Numbered from the stretch's first letter, positions 42,448-52,517 are shown. The stretch is DNA of 64,000 bases from Prevotella sp. UBA2725 (GCA_002353825.1 DEKJ01000028.1:68776-132775), one strand, 5' to 3'. Notes: generated by a model not told the origin, from the letters alone. Made by a program: numbers and translations.

Positions 42448-43689
42448 TCAGTTTCCATCCGGCTTACGCGTGTCGACCAGCGATGACTGATACCATTTGT
42501 AGGTCTTGAAGTCGTCGGGCTTAGCCGGATCATAATCCTTCCAGTTGGCACGCAGGTCTTTGATGATAGGTAGACCGAGTTGCTTCATGCCCATGACGAC
42601 CATCTTCGCCACTTCGTAAGCGCCGTAAGGGTTGAAGTGAGTGTTGTCGGCCAGTGCCTTCGTCTGATAAGGGAATGTTCCCGCAGGATAATGCACAAGC
42701 GCTTTGGTACTGTTCTCATAACCCAACGTCTCAAAGAACGTACGGGTCATGTTGTGAAGTTCTATCACCGGCACGTGCTCGCGCTTGGCTACGGCGCGCA
42801 TGGCATCAGGATAATCACCGTGAGTCTCTAAAATCTTCGTCTTTGTCTTATCAAAGAAGCGGCGTTGCGTCGGGGTAACAAAGACGATGTGTCCGCCTTT
42901 CGCCCGCACGAGGTCGATATATTTCTTTAGATTAAAGGAGAAGTTGTACCATGCGCCTGCACCGGGCCCTTTCTCTTTCTGGTCGTTGTGACCAAACTCA
43001 CAGAAGACATAGTCACCTTTCTTCATCATCGACAGAATCTTGTCGAGACGATTCTGAGCTAAGAAGGAACCTGCCGTCAATCCGCTCTCGGCGATATTAC
43101 CGATAGCGATCTTGTCATTGAACCATACCGGCACCATCTGTCCCCAGCTTGTGTAAGGCTCCTTCGGCTGGTCCACGACGGTACTATTGCCGCAGAGCCA
43201 TACCGTCGTTGCCGTGGTATCGGGCTCGATATGAATCTTCTCGACAGCAGGAGCCGAACCAGTGAACTCCAGCGTGAGCTTGTCGTCCCAGTTGAGACTA
43301 CCCTGCTCGTCCGCCTTCAGTTTGACCGACTCTTTGTCATTAATCTTTGCCGAATGCTTGTTGACGACAAACGACACCGTGGTGGGTTTGTTTTTCTTCG
43401 TCACTGTCTCGTCAATGAACAACCGGCGGGACTCAGCCCGCACTACAGTGGCAGCCGCCCGCTTCTTCGAGCCCAGCGTCACCGTGACCTTATAGTTGCC
43501 GTCCGGCACCTTCACACTGTAATAGAACGGCTTCACGGCTTTACCGTCACAAGATGTTTGCAGGTCATAACCTGCTCCATTCGTGTCACTATATGCGGTC
43601 TGCTTCTTCAACATGTTGATGTCGAAGGTCTGCGCCGACAATGTGGCGGCACAGGCAAGGAAAAATAATCCTGATAATATACGTTTCAT
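42448..43689 (-). CDS. Rhamnogalacturonan acetylesterase, CE12 (SGNH)
   Basis: A 413-residue secreted esterase (signal ending ATLSAQT). The first part (about 20-155) is a beta-sandwich-like module with YYSVKVPDGNYKVTVTLGSK. From about 160 the SGNH hydrolase starts: WLCGNSTVVDQP (nucleophile Ser), NIAESGLTAGSFL (Gly), FCEFGHNDQKEKGPG (Asn) and ADNTHFNPYGA near 350 (Asp and His). CE12 enzymes remove acetyl groups from galacturonic acid in rhamnogalacturonan, which opens the chain to lyases and hydrolases. It lies between the double CE12 gene (61 bases upstream) and the GH105-GH106 gene. The unnamed front module may bind carbohydrate (inference). Confidence 0.92.
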   Translation of the reverse strand: MKRILSGLFFLACAATLSAQTFDINMLKKQTAYSDTNGAGYDLQTSCDGKAVKPFYYSVKVPDGNYKVTVTLGSKKRAAATVVRAESRRLFIDETVTKKNKPTTVSFVVNKHSAKINDKESVKLKADEQGSLNWDDKLTLEFTGSAPAVEKIHIEPDTTATTVWLCGNSTVVDQPKEPYTSWGQMVPVWFNDKIAIGNIAESGLTAGSFLAQNRLDKILSMMKKGDYVFCEFGHNDQKEKGPGAGAWYNFSFNLKKYIDLVRAKGGHIVFVTPTQRRFFDKTKTKILETHGDYPDAMRAVAKREHVPVIELHNMTRTFFETLGYENSTKALVHYPAGTFPYQTKALADNTHFNPYGAYEVAKMVVMGMKQLGLPIIKDLRANWKDYDPAKPDDFKTYKWYQSSLVDTRKPDGN

Positions 43690-43699
43690 GCTAATCCTT

Positions 43700-43750
43700 A
43701 TTTTCTACGTAGGGGCGGATAACTCCTAACTCCTATCTCCTAACTCCTAA
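43700..43750. repeat. Microrepeat (actcctaactcctatctcct) between CE12 genes
   Basis: Degenerate copies of taactcctat/taactcctaa follow gtaggggcggata. The same unit in the reverse orientation (gagttaggag) lies after the DoxX-type gene at 34014-34060. Confidence 0.75.
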
Positions 43751-45388
43751 CTATTTTAGGTACTCTGCCAGCGGGCTCTTGATCTCTTTCAGGCCCACAG
43801 CGAGGTTCTTGGCATTGAGCTGAGCACCTTTGAGCGAGTTGTGAGTATGATCGTGATTGTAGTAAGCCGAAGCCTTCTCCTTACTGCCACAATGTTTGTC
43901 GAGCCAGTCGGCCGTGATGTTATGAAGATCGACGAACTCACAGCCCGTCTCTTTTGCCACCTCGCGGTACCACTTGCCATAAGTGTCGTTGCGACGCTCG
44001 ATCTTCCCGTCTTTCCACTCATTGCGTGGTGTCAGCGAGACGATGATTGGTGTGGCGCCTTTCTCACGGGCATCATCAATAAACTTCTTCAGATACCAGC
44101 CGAAGCTATAAACAAGCTCATAGGTACCTTTCGACTTGCTCTTATAGACATGGCACGTATCGGAAGCACCGGGTATCTCACCGCGCTCCTTGTCAGTATC
44201 AATACCTCCAATGTCGTTGTGTCCAAACTGTATCAGCACATAGTCACCGGGCTGCAACGAGTTGTACACACGCTCCCAGCGGCCTTCATCGAGATAGGTT
44301 CTGAGAGAGCGGCCTGCCTGAGCCGCATTGTAACAAGTGATCTTCTTCGGGTTGAAGACCGTATAAGCCTGTGAGCCCAAGCCCCACATACCATTCTTGT
44401 CTTTGTCCATATTCTTCACGGTAGAATCGCCCGTGAACCATACCACCGGCTTGCCTTTCTCCCGTTTCACGGGATAGGTAGGCAGCTCGAGGTTCGTCAT
44501 CATCGCCTGTAGCGGCTTGAGAGCGGGGTTCTCACTGGCTGCGATACCCTCGGCGGCCGAGCGCGCGTTCATCTCCGCACCGAAGCGCGAGGAGTGGATA
44601 TGATCCATATAGAAATGGTATTTCTCCTTCCATTTGCTGTATGAGTCGAGCTTTCGTCCACTGATATCATTGAGGTCGATGAACGGCACACCCATCTCAG
44701 CAGCCACAGCCTCGAGCCACTGTGTGTGAATCTTCCTGACGATCTTTCCCGTCTTCGGGTCATAGTCGTCGCGCGGCGTGAGCGACATCAGGATAGGATG
44801 GGCGCCCTTGGCCCAGCAGTCGCGGATATACTTGCGCATATATTCGCCATAGGTATAGACCGTCTCTTTGACGCCCGTCTCCTTGATCGTCACGTTGAGC
44901 GAGTCGAGTCCCACACCGGGTATCGATGCGCGGGCACGTCCACTGTCATAAGGACCATTGTCGTTATGACCGATAGAGATGATGACCCAGTCGCCCGGCT
45001 TCAATGCCTCACGGATAGCTGGCCATAGTTTATTGTAGAACGTGCGGCTCGACATGCCGCCAAGGGCCTGGTTCTCCACCGTTATCTTGTTCGGATCCCA
45101 GTAGAGATGCTCAAAGTAGCCCCATCCCCACTGACCATTGTTGCCATTGCCGAGCGTACCATTGCGCATAGTGGAATTGCCCACGAGAAACAGTACAGGG
45201 TTGTTGCCATGACGGCTCGTACCCGGCTGGATACGGGCCATCATCGCCTTATTGATACTGTCTGGCGTATTGTCAATTACATGATTGACATCCTCCGGGG
45301 CTGCCGGGACATTGTTCTGTGCCATCACTGTTCCACAGGTCATGGAACAGAGGAACAATGAAAGAACTGTCTTATTTATTGTCTTCAT
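43751..45388 (-). CDS. Tandem two-domain CE12 acetylesterase
   Basis: A 545-residue secreted protein (signal ending GTVMAQN) containing two full SGNH domains. Domain 1 (about 55-300): LFLVGNSTMRNG, ALGGMSSRTFYNK, ISIGHNDNGPYD and HFYMDHIHSSRFGA. Domain 2 (about 310-540): VWFTGDSTVKNM, AAQAGRSLRTYLDE, IQFGHNDIGGID and YNHDHTHNSLKGA. Both keep the Ser, Gly, Asn and Asp-His residues of CE12, so both may be active, perhaps at different acetyl positions (O-2 and O-3 of galacturonate), which is inference. A single gene with two catalytic copies points to duplication and fusion. It is the second gene of the operon. Confidence 0.9.
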   Translation of the reverse strand: MKTINKTVLSLFLCSMTCGTVMAQNNVPAAPEDVNHVIDNTPDSINKAMMARIQPGTSRHGNNPVLFLVGNSTMRNGTLGNGNNGQWGWGYFEHLYWDPNKITVENQALGGMSSRTFYNKLWPAIREALKPGDWVIISIGHNDNGPYDSGRARASIPGVGLDSLNVTIKETGVKETVYTYGEYMRKYIRDCWAKGAHPILMSLTPRDDYDPKTGKIVRKIHTQWLEAVAAEMGVPFIDLNDISGRKLDSYSKWKEKYHFYMDHIHSSRFGAEMNARSAAEGIAASENPALKPLQAMMTNLELPTYPVKREKGKPVVWFTGDSTVKNMDKDKNGMWGLGSQAYTVFNPKKITCYNAAQAGRSLRTYLDEGRWERVYNSLQPGDYVLIQFGHNDIGGIDTDKERGEIPGASDTCHVYKSKSKGTYELVYSFGWYLKKFIDDAREKGATPIIVSLTPRNEWKDGKIERRNDTYGKWYREVAKETGCEFVDLHNITADWLDKHCGSKEKASAYYNHDHTHNSLKGAQLNAKNLAVGLKEIKSPLAEYLK

Positions 45389-45440
45389 CTTATGTTAATT
45401 ACCAATTACTAATTACAAATTACTAATTATTAATTATTAT
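45389..45440. repeat. AT-rich microrepeat (taattaccaattactaatta)
   Basis: Repeats of attacaaattactaattatt fill the gap between the first PL11 gene and the double CE12 gene and run into the PL11 stop region. The same kind lies before tpiA. Confidence 0.7.
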
Positions 45441-47505
45441 ATGGCGGCTGGTTGTATGCCACATTCTGCCAGGCGATACCCATGCGGTACATATGGTCTT
45501 GCAGCAGTGTTACCATTCGGTGCGTAGTAGGTATCTGCGACATATAGATGTAAAGAACCGACGGGTCGTTGGCATCGCGATAGATAAGTTCCTCGCGCCA
45601 GTCACCGAAGAGGTCACACTGCAGACAAGGATTGCTTTTCGTCCAGTTGTTCGACGCCGGGTTGCCATAGCCATGAAAAGACACTGACGGCCGCATGAAA
45701 CCATATACCCTTCCATTGCCGCGCCTGTGCCGTCCTTCCCTGGTGATTCCCGACATGTAAGGAGAGCTCTCGTCTTTGATCTCTCCCCATATCCCTAAGG
45801 TGCGTCTGCCTTCGGGTGTCCATTTCTGTATGTTCACGCCGTCCTGCAACTCGTCTTGCAGGTCTCCGTCCCAATAGATGCGGAAGTTCATCGATGCGCG
45901 TGCCTCCGACACGACATTGCCATTGGCGGCACTGCGGATAGCAGGATCACAGGCGCTCCAAAAATAATAAGCCTTTGTTGCAGAGTCGACTTGTGCAGTG
46001 AGTCCTCGTCCGTTGTCATCATCATTGTCAGCGCCCTTGAGAAGGATCTCACCTGTCCTTGCATCGTGTACATCCCAGGAGTCGGTATGATGATTCTCAT
46101 GAATATCAAAGACCTCCAAGCCAGGCCGCGATGGGTCAAGATCAGCGAGATGCACGGCATCGCCATGCCCATAACCCGTGGCATAAAGCAACCGGCCGTC
46201 GTCGTCGAGCGCTGCCGAGCCCCAGATAATCTCGTCACGTCCGTCGCCATCGACATCGCCCACGGCGAGGTTGTGGTTGCCATTGCCGAAGAGCGTAGCA
46301 CTGCCGCGTCCACTTGTCGGAGGTGCTGCAGTATAAGTTGTCTTATGACCAGTAGCATCCGTAACACTGTAAGTCTTCTCGTTCCACGACTCATGCAGCC
46401 ACTTCGTGTGTATCTCTTTGCCATCGAAGGACACAGCCCAGCCAAAAGCATAAGTATAGTATCCTCGGAAGAAGACGGCATCGGGATTTCTGTCCACTCC
46501 GTCGAGATAAGCTACGCAAGCGAGATAACGCTCGCCGCGGTTGCCATGCTGTCCATTATCTATCAATTTCTTCCCTGTTGCAGGCACGTTCCAGTCAAGA
46601 TGTCCATAAGCTGCACCGCCAATCATACCATCGCGGTTCGGCTCGTAGAAGACAGTATGGATGGCATGTCCGTCAAGGCCACTGAACACCGTGAGATACT
46701 CCTGTCCGCCACAGACACGTCCGCGCTCATTGCGCCAGTCCTTGGTGTTGTCCACCGAACAAATAGCAGAGTCCGTCGCTGCCTGAGAGACGAAAGCGCC
46801 CTTACCGTCAAGCGTTCCCGGCGCCGTCTTGCACATCATCTCTGCCCGTCCGTCACCATCGAAGTCTGCAACCATAAACTGTGTATAGTGTGCTCCGGCC
46901 CGGATGTTCTTGCCTAGGTCAATGGTCCACAGACACCTCGGATTGTTTTGCGGATTCTCCATATCGAGCTTATAACACGAGATAAAAACGTTACCCGTGT
47001 AACCGTCTCCAGAGTTGTCACGCTCGTTTGTCGGCGACCATTTGAGGAAAAGTTCATACTGACCGTCACCGTCCACATCTCCGATGGAACAGTCGTTAGC
47101 AGTATAGGACCACGATCCCTTGTCACAGTCAACAGAAGGTGGCGGCGTCACATGAAGCATGAGATAAGGCTGCGCCCAAGGAAGGACTACTTTACTTTTA
47201 GAGGCATCTGCATCGCTGACAACCTGCCAACGAGATGTCGGTGTGCCTTCAACTTCCAGCGATGTCGCCCCCGTTATATTGCGCTTATACACTTTTCCAT
47301 CCTTAAGAAGCGTGAACGATGCATCATGGGGATCGCTTTTAAGCAACCGCCAGGATGCGAAATATTGTCCATCCTTCTGACCTTGGGCAACGACAAGACC
47401 ACGATCGGGCCGCTCGTTCTGAGCCTGGGCCGGTGGGCATGACAGCATGAAGGCTGACAAGCATAGCAGGATGATGACAAAAAGTGTCAGAATGTTTCTT
47501 CTCAT
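45430..47505 (-). CDS. PL11 rhamnogalacturonan lyase (secreted)
   Basis: A 691-residue lyase, with the start taken at ATG 47505 (MRRNILTL), 24 bases behind the -7 box. The longer frame (to 47550) would begin upstream of the promoter. The export signal has LMLSCPP-like and AQAQ cleavage possibilities, so secreted or lipid-anchored remains open. The PL11 eight-bladed propeller is clear: RPDRGLVVAQGQKDGQYFAS, NDCSIGDVDGDGQYELFLKW, VADFDGDGRAEMMCKTAPGT, AVGDVDGDGRDEIIWGSAAL, LFGDWREELIYRDAND and YNQPPYNN at the end. The repeated DVDGDG loops bind calcium. It cuts the rhamnose-galacturonate backbone by beta-elimination. First gene of the pectin operon. Confidence 0.95.
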   Translation of the reverse strand: MRRNILTLFVIILLCLSAFMLSCPPAQAQNERPDRGLVVAQGQKDGQYFASWRLLKSDPHDASFTLLKDGKVYKRNITGATSLEVEGTPTSRWQVVSDADASKSKVVLPWAQPYLMLHVTPPPSVDCDKGSWSYTANDCSIGDVDGDGQYELFLKWSPTNERDNSGDGYTGNVFISCYKLDMENPQNNPRCLWTIDLGKNIRAGAHYTQFMVADFDGDGRAEMMCKTAPGTLDGKGAFVSQAATDSAICSVDNTKDWRNERGRVCGGQEYLTVFSGLDGHAIHTVFYEPNRDGMIGGAAYGHLDWNVPATGKKLIDNGQHGNRGERYLACVAYLDGVDRNPDAVFFRGYYTYAFGWAVSFDGKEIHTKWLHESWNEKTYSVTDATGHKTTYTAAPPTSGRGSATLFGNGNHNLAVGDVDGDGRDEIIWGSAALDDDGRLLYATGYGHGDAVHLADLDPSRPGLEVFDIHENHHTDSWDVHDARTGEILLKGADNDDDNGRGLTAQVDSATKAYYFWSACDPAIRSAANGNVVSEARASMNFRIYWDGDLQDELQDGVNIQKWTPEGRRTLGIWGEIKDESSPYMSGITREGRHRRGNGRVYGFMRPSVSFHGYGNPASNNWTKSNPCLQCDLFGDWREELIYRDANDPSVLYIYMSQIPTTHRMVTLLQDHMYRMGIAWQNVAYNQPPYNN

Positions 47506-47528
47506 CTTTAGTTTCAAGATTACATGCG

Positions 47529-47536
47529 CAAATTTA
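47529..47536 (-). promoter_or_regulatory. -7 box of the pectin operon (TAAATTTG)
   Basis: The minus strand reads TTAAATTTGCGC, matching TAnnTTTG, 24 bases before the PL11 ATG. It likely drives the whole run from PL11 to GH28. Confidence 0.6.
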
Positions 47537-47613
47537 ACAACTTCAACCATGCCTTATTGACACTTTTTGTTCATAAACTTGCAATATTATTCTTTTTATT
47601 ATGCAGATATCGG

Positions 47614-47621
47614 TAACTTTG
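47614..47621 (+). promoter_or_regulatory. -7 box of the hybrid regulator gene (TAACTTTG)
   Basis: TAACTTTG lies 51 bases before the regulator start. With the divergent box at 47529-47536 it leaves about 77 bases between promoters for regulator binding. Confidence 0.7.
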
Positions 47622-47671
47622 CATGAACACGCCTAAAACGTGCTATTTATTTTAAAGAAACAAACAGCGAC

Positions 47672-50600
47672 ATGCGCAATAGATGTTTTTCTATTATAAG
47701 TCTGATCCTACTGGGTCTGATATTCTCTTTCTCGCTACCATCCCATGCCGACGATTTCGTCGGTCACTATGATGTGCGGCAGCTCTCCGTGTCGGACGGA
47801 CTGCCCGGCAACACCATCCGCGACATCCGGCAGGACAGCAACGGCCTGCTCTGGATGGCAGGCACAGGCGGTCTGGCTTGCTATGATGGTTACCGCTTTG
47901 TCAGCTTCAATCAGTTTGGCGGCTCCTCAACACTCGCCATTCCCCGTCATATCGGCAAGCTCTATATCACACCTTCTCACGATCAGCTCTGGTTGTCTAC
48001 CGCTACCTACAATCAGTTTTGTTTCGATCTGCAGCGCGGACGATTCATCGATTACACGGGCCGCGGCGACGAGGATCGACCCTATCGTAAACTCATGCCA
48101 TCCTCTAATGGTATCTGGCTCATCAGTAACACCTATGGTCTCCGCCGTGTCACAAAAGTCAATGGCAAATACACCTCCACTGATTTCACGGCTAACAACC
48201 ACCGGCTCCCCGGCAACCAAGTAATGAACATTGCTGAAGACTGCAAAGGTAACATCTGGGTCAGCTCAGACAAGGGGCTGGTCAGAATCGACAAGTCAGA
48301 CCGCACACTGACACGACTGAAAGGCAAGAAAATCATGGGCTGCTTCGCCTTTGGCGATAAAATAATCGCCTATGTGAAAAGCATGCAAACTGCCTTCATC
48401 TTCAATGTTGAAGGGCGAATGCTCAGGAAAGTACCATTGTCCCCAGCCTTGGGACATGTCAATGCCATCCGAGGCACAATCAACTGGCAGGGCAAATGGA
48501 TAGTCTTCACCGGTGTGGGTACCTTCGCTTTAGACATGCACACTTACCAGTTTTCCAAGCCTGCCGATTACCAGATACCCAATGGAACGCTCTATGACAC
48601 CATTGGCGACCTGCAGTTTGTCGGCAACAGAACCGGCAATCTATGGATCTTCCCCAAGCGAGGGGCTGTTCAAGTGCTCCATCTCTTCGATATGGTTAAC
48701 CTGTCACGTGAGAATAACCGTGTATTCTCCGTCACACAAGGAAAGGATGGACTCTATTATATCGGCTCTTACGGTGGCGGACTGTTCGTCTATAATCAGG
48801 CCACAGGAAAGATTTCCCAATACACAGCCAATGACCGGAACCCACTGATCCTCACCAATTATATCGTCTACGCTACTACCGACCGCAGCGGATGCATCTG
48901 GCTGTCGACAGAGAATGGTGGCGTAACTTGTCTGGTTCCCAGTGAGAGCATTGCCGAATATCAGTTTATAAACAATACCATCTTAGGCGACTGGACCAAT
49001 TACATACAACGGCTCAACCCTTTACCAAACGGGTTCTTGGATATAGAGACCAAAGCCAGAGAACTTTATACCTATAATATTCTTACTGGCGCTTTCTCCC
49101 CCAAAGGAACTGTCGGACAGCCAGTAACTGAATCTCTGGTAGACCATCAAGGCCGACTCTGGCAGACGACATTAGGGCAAGGTGTTCTGATCAATGGAAA
49201 GCAGGCAGAGGTCACGGCCAACGGCAAGCATGTGGAAACCATCGACTACACAGCCTTAGCCAAAGACCGTTACGGCCGTATCTGGCTTGGGTCAAAAGGC
49301 GCTGGACTGATGCTGGTAAAGACGGTCACAGGCAATACCATCCGCACCGAGCCTGCCATCACGAGCCAGTACAACGAGAGCCGCATCAATGACATCGCCG
49401 TTACCGCTGACAAGATATATGTCGCGACCTACAACGGGCTCTATGCCGCAGACCTCAAGAAGCAAGGTGTTCGACCCAGCGACTTCATGCTCTATCACAC
49501 GTCTGCCAAGAATTTCCCCGCCGACGAGGTTGTCTGTCTCTACCCGACAGCACACAATATCGTATGGGTGGGCACTGTGGGAGGAGGACTCGTGCGTTGC
49601 GACTTCTCCCATGGCGTGAAGAATATGACTTACAAAATGCTAACGACAAAGGATGGACTAAGCAATAACAATATCCGCTCTATCGTTGCAGACAAGAGAG
49701 GAAACCTGTGGGCTGGAACAGACGCAGGCATCTCACGAATCACCCCCGACGGACGATATATTCGCCGCTACCTGCTCACGAACAACGCACTCAGCAATAC
49801 CTTTACTAAGAAATGTGCCGTACAGCTCAACAACGGGCACCTCGCCTTTGGTACAGCCAACGGAATGGTTCTCATCGACCCTACGAAAGACAAGATCGAT
49901 AAAGCTCCGGTCAGAACGGTGCCTTTCATCACGGATCTCTATGTCAATGGCATTTCCGTACTTGAAGGACTCGACCCCGTCATCACTGACAAAGCTCTTC
50001 CATTAACGGAGAAGGTAAGACTGGATCATAACCAGAGCTCCCTCACGTTCTTCTTCTCCAGTTGTGACTATCATAACATCACCTCCCAGGCTTATCAGTA
50101 TTACCTCGAAGGGGTTGATCACAGTTGGCGTCCCGTCACCGTAGAGAACCGTGCAGAATATTCGAACCTCTCGCCCGGCACCTACACGTTCCATCTGCGC
50201 CTTGTCAACGCCGCCGGGCCTGGTCAAGAGCGCACATTGATCGTGCACATCTCCGAACCATGGTACAACACTATATGGGCATGGCTCTGTTATCTGCTTA
50301 TCATCGCAGCTGTCGGACTATTCCTTTACCGCAATACGAAGGAGCGCCTCCGCATGCACCAGCAGGTGAAATTAGAGAAGCAGGTCGCCGACTTCCGTAC
50401 AGAATTCTTCACACACATCACCCATGAGTTCCGCACCCCGCTGGCCATCGCACAGACCGCCATCGAGCGCGTCTCACAACCAGGTAATCCCTACAGGAAA
50501 GATGCACAAACAGCGCAGCGGGGTATTCGACGCTTGCTACGCCTCGTCAACCAGTTCCTCGAATATCGAAGGATAGAGACCGGCAAACTACGGCTGCAGG

Positions 50601-51931
50601 TAGAGAAGGATGACATCATCACTTTCGCACAAGACGTCTTCCTCGACTTCCGCGTCATCGCCGAACAGAAGCATATCAACATGAACTTTACGCCCTTCAA
50701 CAAAAAGGCAGAGCTATTGTTCGACCACCGACTCGTAGAATCCATCCTCTACAACCTGCTCTCCAATGCGGTCAAATATGCTCCAGAGAAAAGCACTGTC
50801 TCTTTCTATATCAAGAACAATGGCAAGATGATCGACTTTATCGTAGAGGATAACGGCCCAGGAATAGGCAACGAACAACTCAAGAACCTGTTCCATCCCT
50901 TCATGGAAGGCAACGTATCCAAGGGTGGCATGGGTATCGGCCTTTATACCTCTTACCAGATGGCACTGCTCCATCATGGCATGCTCAGCTATTCCAACGT
51001 CTCGCCGCATGGAGCCCGCTTCACGCTCTCTATCCCGAAAGAGTGGGACTATCAGCCAGAAGAATATAGCACCAAGAGACAGACTTCAGTCACCAACGAT
51101 GACAAGCATTACGAAGAGATCATCCGTGAGATGGCACCCGAAGCTATCAACAGTCAGCGTGTCGCAGTCATTGAGGATGATGTTGACATGCAGGAACAGC
51201 TAAAGACGGAGGTGGGAGCTTTCTTCCAGACTACCGTCTACGGCAACGGCAAGGATGCCATTGAAGGCATCACTGCCAACCCGCCAAGCCTCATCCTCTG
51301 CGACATCATGCTACCCGACACCAACGGCTACGAGATAGTCAAGAAGCTTCACGAAGAGGGAAAGTTTAAGGACATACCCGTCATCATGCTTACCGCCTTG
51401 GATGATGAGGACCATCAGATCAAAGGATACAAGGTCGGTGCCGACGACTACATGGTGAAACCATGCAACTATCACCTGCTCATCGCCCGGATGATCCAAC
51501 TCATCACATGGCATGAGAAAAGAAAAGCGGAACAACCCGCAATGGATGTTCCGCAAGAAAATGCTGCAGAGAAAGACACAGCATCAAATACTGTAGTGTT
51601 GACGAGCCGTGCCGACAAACGGTTCCGGCAGCAGGTCGAAGCCGTAGTGTCTCAGCATCTCGGCGACTCGACCCTATCCGTCGACCGATTGGCAGAGATG
51701 TTGTCCATGGGCCGTACGAAGTTCTACGGCAAGGTTAAGGAAGTCTTCGACATGTCACCGAACAAATACCTCCTTGCCCGCCGCATGGAAGCCGCAGCCG
51801 AGCTCTTAGACGAAGGAAAGTACAACGTCTCAGAAGTCAGCTACCGAGTAGGATTCTCTGACCCGATCTATTTCAACAGGTGTTTCAAAGCGCACTTCGG
51901 CATCGTACCAAGCAAATATAAAAAGCTGTAA
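47672..51931 (+). CDS. Hybrid two-component sensor-regulator (HTCS) for pectin
   Basis: A 1,419-residue one-protein phosphorelay. It has a signal/anchor (ILLGLIFSFSLPSHA), then two-component-regulator propeller repeats (about 30-785; for example ISDGLPGNTIRDIRQDSNGL-like and WAGTDAGISRITPDGRYI blades) and a Y_Y_Y domain (about 790-860, YQYYLEGVDHSWRPV). A membrane helix (868-888, WLCYLLIIAAVGLFLYR) follows. The histidine kinase has THEFRTPLAIA (His about 918), YNLLSNAVKYAPEKS and GMGIGLYTSY. The receiver has VIEDDVDMQ, ILCDIMLPDTNG (Asp about 1211) and MLTALDDED. An AraC domain ends it (VGFSDPIYFNRCFKAHFG). HTCS proteins bind oligosaccharides in the periplasm and switch on neighbouring enzyme genes, here presumably rhamnogalacturonan fragments (inference). 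Confidence 0.96.
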   Translation: MRNRCFSIISLILLGLIFSFSLPSHADDFVGHYDVRQLSVSDGLPGNTIRDIRQDSNGLLWMAGTGGLACYDGYRFVSFNQFGGSSTLAIPRHIGKLYITPSHDQLWLSTATYNQFCFDLQRGRFIDYTGRGDEDRPYRKLMPSSNGIWLISNTYGLRRVTKVNGKYTSTDFTANNHRLPGNQVMNIAEDCKGNIWVSSDKGLVRIDKSDRTLTRLKGKKIMGCFAFGDKIIAYVKSMQTAFIFNVEGRMLRKVPLSPALGHVNAIRGTINWQGKWIVFTGVGTFALDMHTYQFSKPADYQIPNGTLYDTIGDLQFVGNRTGNLWIFPKRGAVQVLHLFDMVNLSRENNRVFSVTQGKDGLYYIGSYGGGLFVYNQATGKISQYTANDRNPLILTNYIVYATTDRSGCIWLSTENGGVTCLVPSESIAEYQFINNTILGDWTNYIQRLNPLPNGFLDIETKARELYTYNILTGAFSPKGTVGQPVTESLVDHQGRLWQTTLGQGVLINGKQAEVTANGKHVETIDYTALAKDRYGRIWLGSKGAGLMLVKTVTGNTIRTEPAITSQYNESRINDIAVTADKIYVATYNGLYAADLKKQGVRPSDFMLYHTSAKNFPADEVVCLYPTAHNIVWVGTVGGGLVRCDFSHGVKNMTYKMLTTKDGLSNNNIRSIVADKRGNLWAGTDAGISRITPDGRYIRRYLLTNNALSNTFTKKCAVQLNNGHLAFGTANGMVLIDPTKDKIDKAPVRTVPFITDLYVNGISVLEGLDPVITDKALPLTEKVRLDHNQSSLTFFFSSCDYHNITSQAYQYYLEGVDHSWRPVTVENRAEYSNLSPGTYTFHLRLVNAAGPGQERTLIVHISEPWYNTIWAWLCYLLIIAAVGLFLYRNTKERLRMHQQVKLEKQVADFRTEFFTHITHEFRTPLAIAQTAIERVSQPGNPYRKDAQTAQRGIRRLLRLVNQFLEYRRIETGKLRLQVEKDDIITFAQDVFLDFRVIAEQKHINMNFTPFNKKAELLFDHRLVESILYNLLSNAVKYAPEKSTVSFYIKNNGKMIDFIVEDNGPGIGNEQLKNLFHPFMEGNVSKGGMGIGLYTSYQMALLHHGMLSYSNVSPHGARFTLSIPKEWDYQPEEYSTKRQTSVTNDDKHYEEIIREMAPEAINSQRVAVIEDDVDMQEQLKTEVGAFFQTTVYGNGKDAIEGITANPPSLILCDIMLPDTNGYEIVKKLHEEGKFKDIPVIMLTALDDEDHQIKGYKVGADDYMVKPCNYHLLIARMIQLITWHEKRKAEQPAMDVPQENAAEKDTASNTVVLTSRADKRFRQQVEAVVSQHLGDSTLSVDRLAEMLSMGRTKFYGKVKEVFDMSPNKYLLARRMEAAAELLDEGKYNVSEVSYRVGFSDPIYFNRCFKAHFGIVPSKYKKL

Positions 51932-51934
51932 GAG

Positions 51935-52510
51935 CTATTTCTTCCCTGCTGCATCGACCATAAAGGTGATGGGGAGGAAACGGGTCATATCTTGTTTGTC
52001 CACGATGAGATCGATGACATCAATCCGCAAAGAGAGCAGACTGCGCGTCACATCATAATAACCTGTCGTGGCAAGCGTGAGCGTCATTGCATGGGACGTG
52101 CCGTCCTTCTTGTAATTGAACGTTACATCCAGATCCTTCGCCTTCCAGTTCAGAGCCGACACACTGGGAACACCGACACTGTCGATAGCAGCAGTATAGC
52201 TATAACCTTCCATCTCTCCCTGGATACTCTGGTAGTCAGAAGGATAGACTTTCTGCAACACGAGTTCAATGGGGAAGTTCTTCACTGTGACATTGGCCTG
52301 TTGGTCAATCGTGAAGTTGAGCGTCTGATGATTACTGTTGTCGTTCATGATGGCCGTACCCTCATACGCCCCCTTCATGTTCTCGAAATTCTGCGAGATA
52401 TTATTCCAGTTATCTTCTGTCTGACTGTCGCTCGAACAAGAAGAAAGGCCTGTGGCCACACCAAAAGATGTGGCACACAGGACCAGAAACATTATTATGT
52501 CTTTTTTCAT
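51935..52510 (-). CDS. Lipoprotein of DUF4840 type
   Basis: A 191-residue lipoprotein (signal ending GLSSCSSD, lipid Cys near 25). The body has KGAYEGTAIMNDNSNHQTLN, VTVKNFPIELVLQKVYP and WKAKDLDVTFNYKKDG and a beta-rich pattern, resembling DUF4840 proteins of Bacteroidetes as far as I remember. It sits 7 bases after the stop of the 1,521-residue PL11 gene on the same strand, so it is probably co-transcribed with it. Its stop nearly touches the convergent regulator gene (3 bases). Role unknown; a surface component of the pectin machinery is possible only by context. Confidence 0.6.
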   Translation of the reverse strand: MKKDIIMFLVLCATSFGVATGLSSCSSDSQTEDNWNNISQNFENMKGAYEGTAIMNDNSNHQTLNFTIDQQANVTVKNFPIELVLQKVYPSDYQSIQGEMEGYSYTAAIDSVGVPSVSALNWKAKDLDVTFNYKKDGTSHAMTLTLATTGYYDVTRSLLSLRIDVIDLIVDKQDMTRFLPITFMVDAAGKK

Positions 52511-52517
52511 TATCCTG

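Noticed and set aside
47505..47550. Upstream start of the first PL11 protein
   Set aside because: It would place the start codon ahead of the predicted transcript start and add residues before a complete signal peptide.
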